Shown in pieces: positions 7,364 through 12,391 of a DNA stretch of 12,391 nt (positions are counted from its first letter, which is position 1; each line of letters starts with the position of its first letter). This DNA is from Roseburia sp. CAG:309 (GTDB lineage: Bacteria > Bacillota > Clostridia > Lachnospirales > Lachnospiraceae): the NCBI GenBank assembly GCA_000434115.1, contig FR894006.1, positions 21,302 through 33,692 of the forward strand. Direction: 5' to 3'. The position numbers and the translations under genes were made by a program. Below the pieces are notes generated by a model. The model saw only the letters and a list, made by a program, of their open reading frames with translations, made no database searches and was not told the origin of the DNA.

Positions 7364-7601
7364 TTTTGAAATTGATGAAAGAGTAGACATTACCGATGTT
7401 GTCTGCCCGATGACATTTGTAAAAGCAAAAGTAGCGATGGAAGAGATTGAAGTAGGACAGGTTCTTGCCGTGACCATGAACGACGGTGAGCCGGTTCAGA
7501 ACGTACCTCGAAGCTTTAAAGAAGAAGGACAGCAGATCCTGAAACTGATCGACAATGAGAATGGTACTTACGACCTGATCGTTAAGAAAGTCGAAGAATA
7601 G
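7356..7601 (+). CDS. TusA/SirA-family sulfur-transfer protein
   Basis: An 81-residue protein with the TusA fold signature: a short strand, then DVVCPMTFVKAKVAMEEIEVGQVLAV. Cys17 sits at the persulfide-carrying position at the start of the first helix. The canonical CPxP is CPMT here, so the second proline is lost. TusA proteins carry sulfane sulfur on this Cys and pass it between partners. Here it overlaps the sulfite reductase gene by 8 bases (AAGGAGG at 7343-7349 sits inside that gene) and lies 9 bases before a thioredoxin. The context suggests a shuttle for reduced sulfur between sulfite reductase and the carrier-activation enzymes, or a partner of APS reductase. The family call is firm; the partner is inference. 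Confidence 0.8.
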   Translation: MADFEIDERVDITDVVCPMTFVKAKVAMEEIEVGQVLAVTMNDGEPVQNVPRSFKEEGQQILKLIDNENGTYDLIVKKVEE

Positions 7602-7610
7602 GAGAAACTC

Positions 7611-7928
7611 ATGGCAAAACGAGTAAGCAGCGAAGATTTTGAAGCCGAAGTCCTCGGATCCGATCTGCCGGTTGTGGTAGAATTTTATTCGGACAGCTGC
7701 ATCCCATGCAAACAATTATCTCCGATCCTTGGCGGTCTGGAAGATGATTATGAGGACAAAGTAAAAGTAGTAAAAGTCAATGTAAATTTTGATGCCGAAC
7801 TGGCACAGAAATATGAAGTGGCAGCCTCCCCGACGTTGTTATTTTTCAAAGATGGCAGCGAGGTTGAGAGAATCCGCGGTCTGGTAAAACGACCGGAGTT
7901 GGAAGAAACTGTCAAAAAGTTATTATAA
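7611..7928 (+). CDS. Thioredoxin with atypical CIPC active site
   Basis: A 105-residue full-length thioredoxin fold: VVVEFYSDSCIPCKQLSPIL (active-site Cys30 and Cys33), VKVVKVNV strand, ASPTLLFFKDG with the cis-proline Pro74, and GLVKRPELEETVKKLL as the last helix. The usual WCGPC is SCIPC, so both the Trp before the first Cys and the Gly inside the motif are changed, which should alter redox potential and partner choice. No signal peptide, so cytoplasmic. It is co-transcribed with sulfite reductase, TusA-like and ThiS-like genes. Reducing a disulfide or persulfide on one of these proteins is the natural guess. It is unlikely to be the general housekeeping thioredoxin (inference). Confidence 0.88.
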   Translation: MAKRVSSEDFEAEVLGSDLPVVVEFYSDSCIPCKQLSPILGGLEDDYEDKVKVVKVNVNFDAELAQKYEVAASPTLLFFKDGSEVERIRGLVKRPELEETVKKLL

Positions 7929-7945
7929 AACAGGAGGACAAAGAA

Positions 7946-8155
7946 ATGTTAGTAACCGTAGCAGGAGAGAAAAAGGAAATCGAACAGGGAACTACCATCG
8001 CGAAACTGATCGTCGATGAAAAGGTAGAAAACCCGGATTATGTAACCGTTACCGTAAACGATGACTTTGTAGAAAGCGAAGATTTCGACAAAACAGAGAT
8101 CAAAGAAAATGATGTCATCGAATTTCTTTACTTCATGGGAGGAGGAGCATTTTAA
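7946..8155 (+). CDS. thiS: ThiS-family sulfur carrier protein (HcyS-like) with a C-terminal Gly-Gly-Gly-Ala-Phe tail
   Basis: A 69-residue ubiquitin-like carrier: beta strands MLVTVAGEKKEIEQGTTIAKL, a helix, VTVTVNDDFV, and NDVIEFLYFMGGGAF at the end. ThiS, MoaD and CysO normally end exactly in Gly-Gly, whose carboxylate is adenylated and turned into a thiocarboxylate. Here Gly65-67 are followed by Ala68-Phe69, so the tail blocks activation until removed. The stop TAA is at 8153-8155. The adjacent E1-like gene and the JAMM protease supply activation and trimming, as in the HcyS/HcyF/HcyD homocysteine system of Wolinella succinogenes, where a C-terminal Ala is removed. AGGAGG at 7932-7937 precedes the start. 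No thiG or thiH is nearby, which argues against a thiamine role. Confidence 0.85.
   Translation: MLVTVAGEKKEIEQGTTIAKLIVDEKVENPDYVTVTVNDDFVESEDFDKTEIKENDVIEFLYFMGGGAF
8140..8145 (+). promoter_or_regulatory. Shine-Dalgarno for the E1-like gene, embedded in the Gly codons of the carrier tail
   Basis: AGGAGG at 8140-8145 lies within the GGA-GGA-GGA codons for Gly65-67 of the carrier and 9 bases before the ATG at 8155. The same bases encode the functional tail and load ribosomes for the next gene, whose start codon overlaps the carrier stop (TAATG). Confidence 0.75.
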
Positions 8156-8961
8156 TGGCATTTACGAATGAACAGATGGAGCGCTACTCACGCCATATCA
8201 TTTTGCAGGAAGTGGGCGTGAAAGGCCAGAAAAAACTGCTGAATGGCAAAGTGCTGATCATCGGAGCCGGTGGACTTGGTGCTCCGGCAGCGATGTATCT
8301 TGCCGCAGCCGGTGTCGGAACGATCGGTATTGTCGATGCGGACGAAGTCGATCTTTCGAACTTGCAGCGTCAGATCATCCACGGCACAGCAGATGTCGGA
8401 AAAGCGAAAGTAAAATCCGCAAAAGAGACAATGAATGCGATGAACCCGGATGTTACGGTAAATACTTACCGTGAATTTGTGACATCGGAGAATGTTATGG
8501 ATCTGATCAAGGATTATGATTTCATTATCGATGGAACCGATAATTTCCCTGCGAAATTCCTGATCAACGATGCGTGCGTTATGGCGAAAAAACCATTTTC
8601 CCACGCCGGAATCATTCGCTTTAAGGGCCAGCTCATGACCTATGTACCGGGAGAAGGACCATGTTACCGTTGTGTATTCAAAAATCCACCTCCAAAGGAC
8701 GCAGTTCCTACCTGTAAGCAGGCAGGTGTCATCGGCGCAATGGGCGGTGTGATCGGAAGCCTTCAGGCAATGGAAGCGATCAAATATCTGATCGGAGTCG
8801 GCGATCTTCTTACCGGAAAACTGTTGACTTACGATGCGCTTAAGATGGAATTCCACACGATCAAACTGCCAAAAGCAAACGGAACTTGTGCCGTATGCGG
8901 CGATCATCCGACGATTACCGAGCTGATCGATTATGAGCAGGTAGAATGTGACGGCAAATAG
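8155..8961 (+). CDS. thiF: E1-like adenylating enzyme, ThiF/MoeB/HesA family (HcyF-like)
   Basis: A 268-residue enzyme that should adenylate the C-terminal glycine of the carrier with ATP, ready for attack by sulfide. The N-terminus RYSRHIILQEVGVKGQ is the standard MoeB/ThiF opening. The nucleotide-binding loop is GAGGLG (37-42). VDADEVDLSNLQRQ (60-73) and DGTDNFPAKFLIND (126-139) are the ATP/Mg-binding blocks. A structural zinc site is visible as Cys170-x2-Cys173 and Cys245-x2-Cys248. Cys187 lies in PTCKQAGVIGAMGG, the loop that forms the acyl link in some relatives. There is no rhodanese domain, which MoeB-rhodanese fusions have, so sulfur is delivered by something else, such as sulfide or the TusA-like protein. 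The 1-base overlap with the carrier gene means tight translational coupling. Substrate assignment is by context. Confidence 0.9.
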   Translation: MAFTNEQMERYSRHIILQEVGVKGQKKLLNGKVLIIGAGGLGAPAAMYLAAAGVGTIGIVDADEVDLSNLQRQIIHGTADVGKAKVKSAKETMNAMNPDVTVNTYREFVTSENVMDLIKDYDFIIDGTDNFPAKFLINDACVMAKKPFSHAGIIRFKGQLMTYVPGEGPCYRCVFKNPPPKDAVPTCKQAGVIGAMGGVIGSLQAMEAIKYLIGVGDLLTGKLLTYDALKMEFHTIKLPKANGTCAVCGDHPTITELIDYEQVECDGK

Positions 8962-8993
8962 AATGTAAATGTTTTTTTCGAAGGAGGAAAACT

Positions 8994-9407
8994 ATGTTAA
9001 CGATGACCAAAGACGATTATGAGAAAATTCTTGCTCATTGCAAGGAAGGACTTCCGAACGAGGCTTGTGGTCTGATCGGAGGGACAAAAGACGGCGACGA
9101 AAAGCACATTAAAAAAGTGTATCTTCTGACCAATATCGACGAGAGCAATGAGCATTTTTCCATGGATCCGAAAGAACAGCTTGCCGCAGTGAAAGATATG
9201 CGTGCGAATGGATATCAGCTGCTTGGCAATTTTCATTCACATCCGGAATCTCCTTCCCGGCCATCCGAAGAGGACAAGCGTCTGGCATACGATTCCAAAG
9301 TAAATTATCTGATCTTGTCTTTGATGGATCTCGAAAATCCGGTACTCAATGCGTTTGTCATTGACGAGGAGAAGAACGTATCCAAAGAAGAATTGATCAT
9401 TTCATAA
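8994..9407 (+). CDS. JAMM/M67-family metalloprotease (Mec+/HcyD-like)
   Basis: A 137-residue zinc metallopeptidase of the Mov34/MPN/PAD-1 type. The JAMM set is complete: Glu23 (NEACGLIGG), His81 and His83 in NFHSHPESPSRPS, and Ser91-x2-Asp94. Short prokaryotic members act as Mec+ (cleaving CysO-cysteine) or HcyD (removing the carrier's C-terminal residue and later freeing homocysteine). Here the ThiS-like carrier ends in GGGAF, so the protease probably removes Ala-Phe and then hydrolyses the carrier-homocysteine adduct. The start at 8994 has AAGGAGG at 8981-8987; a second ATG three codons in is less well placed. It lies 32 bases after the E1-like gene and is the last gene before a hairpin, so it likely closes the sulfur operon. 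Confidence 0.88.
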   Translation: MLTMTKDDYEKILAHCKEGLPNEACGLIGGTKDGDEKHIKKVYLLTNIDESNEHFSMDPKEQLAAVKDMRANGYQLLGNFHSHPESPSRPSEEDKRLAYDSKVNYLILSLMDLENPVLNAFVIDEEKNVSKEELIIS

Positions 9408-9410
9408 AAA

Positions 9411-9451
9411 GGGAAGGAAGAGGGCTGTTGCAGATGGCTTTCTTCCTTTCC
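9411..9451 (+). terminator. Hairpin between the sulfur genes and the heme/siroheme genes; possible terminator
   Basis: GGGAAGGAAGA at 9411-9421 pairs with TCTTCCTTTCC at 9441-9451 (11 pairs, one G-U). The loop of about 19 bases can form a small CTG/CAG stem. It begins 3 bases after the JAMM gene stop. On the + strand only GTTACTT follows, a poor T-run. On the minus strand the hairpin is followed by TTTTT (the AAAAA at 9406-9410), so it fits a minus-strand terminator better, although no minus-strand gene is seen. It may give partial termination between the two gene groups. Confidence 0.4.
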
Positions 9452-9483
9452 GTTACTTAAAGAAGAGAACGGAGTTTATACGT

Positions 9484-10626
9484 ATGATCTGTATCAGTAT
9501 CAATCACAAAAATTCCATAACCGAAACGAGAGAACGTTTTGCCCTCAGCGACGAGGAAAAAGAGCAGTTTTTCCGGATGGCAGGAGAATGTGAAGACATC
9601 GGTGGCTGCGTTCTTTTGATGACATGTAACCGCTGCGAAATATACATTTCCGGGTTAAATAAGATATACCGCGAAGTGGAGAATTTTTTTCAAAAGCAGA
9701 AGGGCATTGCGAGAGAAGAATTTTGGAAATACGCGATGCGTTATGAAAAAAAGGCAGCAGTAAAACATCTGTATCAAGTGGTTTGCGGCCTTGAATCCGC
9801 GGTGCTTGGCGAAGTGGAGATCATCCGCCAGGTAAAACTGGCATACGAATCCGCCAAGACACGCCAAATGACGGATGGCGACCTCAATGTCATTTTCCAG
9901 AGTGCATTGCAGCTTGCCAAAGAGATTGCGGATCAGTCTATGATGACGAGACTGCCGGTATCGGTCGGTACGCTGACGACGCTCGATGCCCTCCGGTTCT
10001 GCGAGGGAAAGGAAGAGCCTCATATCCTGCTTGTGGGAGCCGGCGGAGATATCGGATCGATCATACTTCGTGACCTGATGGACGCGGACGACCGCGTTCG
10101 GATCGTAGCGACAAGCCGGAAACACAAACAATACGACCTTGCTTTTCAGGATACCGAGCAGGTTCGCTGGGTGCATTATGACAACCGTTATGAATACCTT
10201 GGCTGGGCAGATGTCGTAATCAGCGCGACAAGCAGCCCACACTACATTTTCCTGGAAGAAAATGTAAAAAAAGCGCGACGGGAAAAACCGCTTTGCTTTA
10301 TCGATCTGGCGATTCCGCGCGATGTCGATGAGGCAATCGATAAACTAGAGGGATGTATCGTCAAAAATATGGACGATATTCAGGCATTGGCAAAGAAAAA
10401 CAATGAAAAGAAACTGACAGAAGCGAAAAAGATCGCACTGATCATCGAAGACCGCGTGGAGGAAATGGAAAAAACGCTTGCGTTCCGGCGGTTCCGCGAT
10501 GTATTTCCGGAAAAAATGGAACAACTGGAAGAGAAAAAGGCTTCGTGGCTTTTGTATCAGTTGCGGGAGCACTTGGATCTGGAGGCATTTGAACAAGTGA
10601 TAAAGAGTTTGGAGGGAGAATCCTGA
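9484..10626 (+). CDS. hemA: Glutamyl-tRNA reductase
   Basis: A 380-residue enzyme that reduces Glu-tRNA(Glu) to glutamate-1-semialdehyde, the first step of C5-pathway tetrapyrrole synthesis. The N-terminal catalytic domain has MTCNRCEIY with the nucleophile Cys48 and Arg50. The block GLESAVLGEVEIIRQVK (102-118) corresponds to the family's GLDSxVLGExQI-x-GQVK. A nucleotide-binding fold follows (LLVGAGGDIG, 182-191), then DLAIPRDVD, and a long C-terminal helical dimerisation region. It is shorter than the common 410-450 residues. The canonical TCNRTE is TCNRCE, adding a second Cys at 51. The gene starts 76 bases after the JAMM gene with GGAG at 9470-9473, and its stop overlaps the next ATG (TGATG). 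In this context it feeds siroheme for sulfite reductase. Confidence 0.9.
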   Translation: MICISINHKNSITETRERFALSDEEKEQFFRMAGECEDIGGCVLLMTCNRCEIYISGLNKIYREVENFFQKQKGIAREEFWKYAMRYEKKAAVKHLYQVVCGLESAVLGEVEIIRQVKLAYESAKTRQMTDGDLNVIFQSALQLAKEIADQSMMTRLPVSVGTLTTLDALRFCEGKEEPHILLVGAGGDIGSIILRDLMDADDRVRIVATSRKHKQYDLAFQDTEQVRWVHYDNRYEYLGWADVVISATSSPHYIFLEENVKKARREKPLCFIDLAIPRDVDEAIDKLEGCIVKNMDDIQALAKKNNEKKLTEAKKIALIIEDRVEEMEKTLAFRRFRDVFPEKMEQLEEKKASWLLYQLREHLDLEAFEQVIKSLEGES

Positions 10627-12071
10627 TGGCGTATTTCCCATTTATGATTCAATTGGAGGATAAGACCTGCCTCCTCGTCGGAGGGGGAAATGTCGCGGCG
10701 CGCAAAGCGGAAATGATGCTGGAATTTGGTGCGCAGGTACACCTTGTGGCAAAAGAGGCGTGTGACAAAATTTGGAAAATTAAAAATGAGAAACTCACGA
10801 TCGAGGAACGAAGCTATCAGCCGGAAGACCTCGAAGGAGCGGATATTGTCATTATGGCGACAAATGACAGCGAACTGAATTCAGAAGTCGCAGACCTTTG
10901 TAAAGATCGGCGGATCTTAGTCAATGTCGTCGATGTGAAAAAAGACTGCGGATTTTATTTTCCGGCGATCGTGCGCCAGAAGGATGTGGTTGTAGCCGTT
11001 TCGACCGGTGGAAACAGTCCGGGACTGGCATCGAAGATCAAAAAAGAGATTGGGAAGAATCTGCGGAAAGATTATGGACAAATTGCCGATGAATTGGGAA
11101 AGGCACGCGAAGAAGTGATGCTTACCGAACCGGTGGAAGCAAAGCGCAAGGAGATTTTATTGGATATGTTAGAGAAAAAACTGGAAAATAATGTAATTAA
11201 ACTAGGGACAAGAGGAAGCGAACTTGCGCGGATTCAGACAGATATGGTGCTGCGCGTATTGCAGGAAAAATACCCGATGTACCGCTATGAGACGGTGATC
11301 CTGACGACGAAAGGGGATCGGCAGACAGACCGCCCAATCACGGCATTCGGTGGAAAAGCGGTCTTTGTCGAGGAAATTGAGCAGGCGTTGACCGATGGCA
11401 CGATTGATATCGCAGTGCACAGCGCCAAGGATATGCCAAATCCGTGTGGAGACGGTCTTATGATCGCGGGAACGCTGCCACGCGCCTGCGTGCAGGATGT
11501 GTTGATCTATCCGAAAGGGAAAGAGATTACAAAAGAGACGGCATTTACTGTGGGGACGGGAAGTCTGCGCAGACGCTGTCAGATTTTGGCGATGTATCCG
11601 AAGGCAGAGTGCAGGGATCTGCGCGGTAATGTCGGAACGAGGATCGCCAGACTGAAAGAAGGATATTACGATGCGATCGTGCTTGCGGCAGCCGGGATTG
11701 AACGGCAGGGCTTAGATCACGATCCGGAATTAGAATATGAATATCTGCCGGTAAAGGAAATGCTTCCGGCGGCAGGCCAGGCGATCATTGCGGTAGAGAC
11801 GAGAAAGACCGGTTTTGTGAGAAAACTTGTGCAAGGAATCAGTGATGAGACGAGTGCCTTTGAACTGGAAACGGAGCGGGCGGTGCTCACCGAGCTGAAC
11901 GCCGGCTGCCATGAACCCGTCGGTGTGTTAAGCCGGGTTTCCGGGGAAGAGATGAGCCTCGACCTGATGATTGAAAAGGACGAATTGGTGCACCGCGTAC
12001 AGGTACAGGGGGAAAAAACAGACTGGGAAAAATTGGTAGAAACAGTGTGCCGGAAATTTCGCCGGGCATAA
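10626..12071 (+). CDS. hemC: Fusion: precorrin-2 dehydrogenase (SirC-like) plus hydroxymethylbilane synthase (HemC)
   Basis: A 481-residue two-domain protein. Residues 1-185 are the NAD-dependent precorrin-2 dehydrogenase seen at the N-terminus of CysG and in Met8p/SirC: CLLVGGGNVAARKAEMMLEF, IMATND, NVVDVKKDCGFYFPAIV with the conserved Asp103, and VSTGGNSPGLA. Residues about 189-481 are complete porphobilinogen deaminase: NVIKLGTRGSELA, FGGKAVFVEEIEQAL, HSAKDMP with catalytic Asp269, GTGSLRRRCQIL, DLRGNVGTR, and NAGCHEPVG with Cys428 to carry the dipyrromethane cofactor. The two act at different steps: HemC makes the linear tetrapyrrole, and SirC oxidises precorrin-2 to sirohydrochlorin after uroporphyrinogen-III formation and methylation. 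The frame is continuous across the junction with no ribosome site or usable start for a separate HemC (an ATG at 11191 is out of frame and stops at once). Start site GGAGGG at 10611-10616. Confidence 0.93.
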   Translation: MAYFPFMIQLEDKTCLLVGGGNVAARKAEMMLEFGAQVHLVAKEACDKIWKIKNEKLTIEERSYQPEDLEGADIVIMATNDSELNSEVADLCKDRRILVNVVDVKKDCGFYFPAIVRQKDVVVAVSTGGNSPGLASKIKKEIGKNLRKDYGQIADELGKAREEVMLTEPVEAKRKEILLDMLEKKLENNVIKLGTRGSELARIQTDMVLRVLQEKYPMYRYETVILTTKGDRQTDRPITAFGGKAVFVEEIEQALTDGTIDIAVHSAKDMPNPCGDGLMIAGTLPRACVQDVLIYPKGKEITKETAFTVGTGSLRRRCQILAMYPKAECRDLRGNVGTRIARLKEGYYDAIVLAAAGIERQGLDHDPELEYEYLPVKEMLPAAGQAIIAVETRKTGFVRKLVQGISDETSAFELETERAVLTELNAGCHEPVGVLSRVSGEEMSLDLMIEKDELVHRVQVQGEKTDWEKLVETVCRKFRRA

Positions 12072-12081
12072 GGAGGACAAA

Positions 12082-12391
12082 ATGGTTTATTTGGTTGGAG
12101 CAGGGCCGGGAGATCCGGGACTGATGACATGCCGTGGCGCAGAGGTGCTGCGGGAATGCGAAGCGGTCGTGTATGACCGGCTCGGAACGAACGGATTGCT
12201 GGAACTTGTGCCGGAAGACTGCGAAAAGATCTATGTCGGAAAGAAACCGGGAAGCCATTCGAAAAAGCAGGAGGAAATCAATCAGATTTTGATTGATACC
12301 GCTAAACGGTTTGATCGTGTCGTGCGCCTGAAGGGCGGCGATCCGTTTGTCTTCGGACGCGGTGGCGAGGAAGTGCTGGCACTTCAGAAAG
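12082..12391 (+). CDS. cobA: Uroporphyrinogen-III C-methyltransferase (SUMT), N-terminal part cut by window end
   Basis: The first 103 residues of a SAM-dependent methylase that converts uroporphyrinogen III to precorrin-2, the entry to siroheme and cobalamin. The start ATG at 12082 follows AGGAGG (12071-12076). Family motifs are VYLVGAGPGDPGLMT at the N-terminus (the SAM-binding GxGxGD loop), VVYDRLG, YVGKKPGSHSKKQEEIN, and VRLKGGDPFVFGRGGEE. The frame is open at the end of the window. In clostridia this gene is often fused to uroporphyrinogen-III synthase (HemD); whether that holds here lies outside the window. It follows the SirC-HemC fusion by 10 bases and provides the substrate of the SirC half. 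Confidence 0.93.
   Translation, partial: MVYLVGAGPGDPGLMTCRGAEVLRECEAVVYDRLGTNGLLELVPEDCEKIYVGKKPGSHSKKQEEINQILIDTAKRFDRVVRLKGGDPFVFGRGGEEVLALQK

Noticed and set aside
8188..8907. Minus-strand open frame of 239 codons
   Set aside because: It is fully antisense to the E1-like gene, whose motifs are intact. The translation is Cys/His/Phe-rich without any family pattern.
7946..8961. Thiamine (ThiS/ThiF) or molybdopterin (MoaD/MoeB) pathway assignment
   Set aside because: No thiG, thiH, moaE or other cofactor genes are in the window. The tail after Gly-Gly, the JAMM protease and MetY point to amino-acid sulfur transfer.
9428..9458. Promoter-like TTGCAG ... TTACTT upstream of hemA
   Set aside because: The -10 match is poor and the spacing is 19 bases; both boxes overlap the hairpin. 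Not strong enough to annotate.
9655..10242. Minus-strand open frame of 195 codons, which could use the hairpin at 9411-9451 as its terminator
   Set aside because: The hairpin orientation made this tempting, but the frame is antisense to the conserved core of HemA and shows no recognisable domain or ribosome site.

Overview
The window is a dense, single-direction stretch (every gene on the + strand) encoding assimilatory sulfate reduction, sulfur transfer and siroheme synthesis. It looks like a chromosomal segment of an anaerobic Firmicute, most likely a clostridial/Lachnospiraceae-type bacterium. The reasons are strong AGGAGG ribosome sites at nearly every gene, short or overlapping gene junctions, moderate GC, a ferredoxin-rich sulfite reductase of anaerobic type, and APS reductase in place of PAPS reductase. 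The species assignment is inference.

Layout. 1-465: 3' end of a sulfate/molybdate-type ABC transporter ATPase (CysA-like). 466-684: an intergenic region filled with nested inverted repeats, possibly a dispersed repeat. 685-5238: sulfate activation and reduction to sulfite, with AprA flavoprotein, AprB ferredoxin, CysD and CysN. CysN carries an extra C-terminal region that looks like a dead APS kinase domain. 5262-6488: an O-acetylhomoserine sulfhydrylase-type PLP enzyme (MetY). 6503-7363: a compact single-subunit siroheme sulfite reductase with two ferredoxin clusters. 7356-7928: a TusA-like protein and a thioredoxin with an unusual CIPC active site. 7946-9407: a ThiS-like sulfur carrier, an E1-like activating enzyme and a JAMM/M67 metalloprotease. 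9484-12391: siroheme precursors, with HemA, a SirC-HemC fusion and the start of uroporphyrinogen-III methyltransferase (cut by the window end).

How it fits together. Sulfate is imported, activated to APS by CysDN and reduced to sulfite by AprAB. No APS kinase domain with an intact P-loop and no PAPS reductase is present in the window. Sulfite is reduced to sulfide by the siroheme enzyme, whose cofactor is supplied by the downstream hem/cob genes. The sulfide is probably not used free. MetY, the ThiS-like carrier, the E1-like enzyme and the JAMM protease match the protein-thiocarboxylate homocysteine pathway described in Wolinella succinogenes (HcyS, HcyF, HcyD, MetY, Sir).

The most interesting point is that the carrier ends in Gly-Gly-Gly-Ala-Phe. 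It would need C-terminal trimming before activation, and the protease that could do this lies two genes downstream. The added TusA-like protein and odd thioredoxin, the vestigial CysC domain on CysN, and the SirC-HemC fusion are the other parts worth a second look. No tRNA, rRNA, CRISPR array, transposase or minus-strand gene could be supported.
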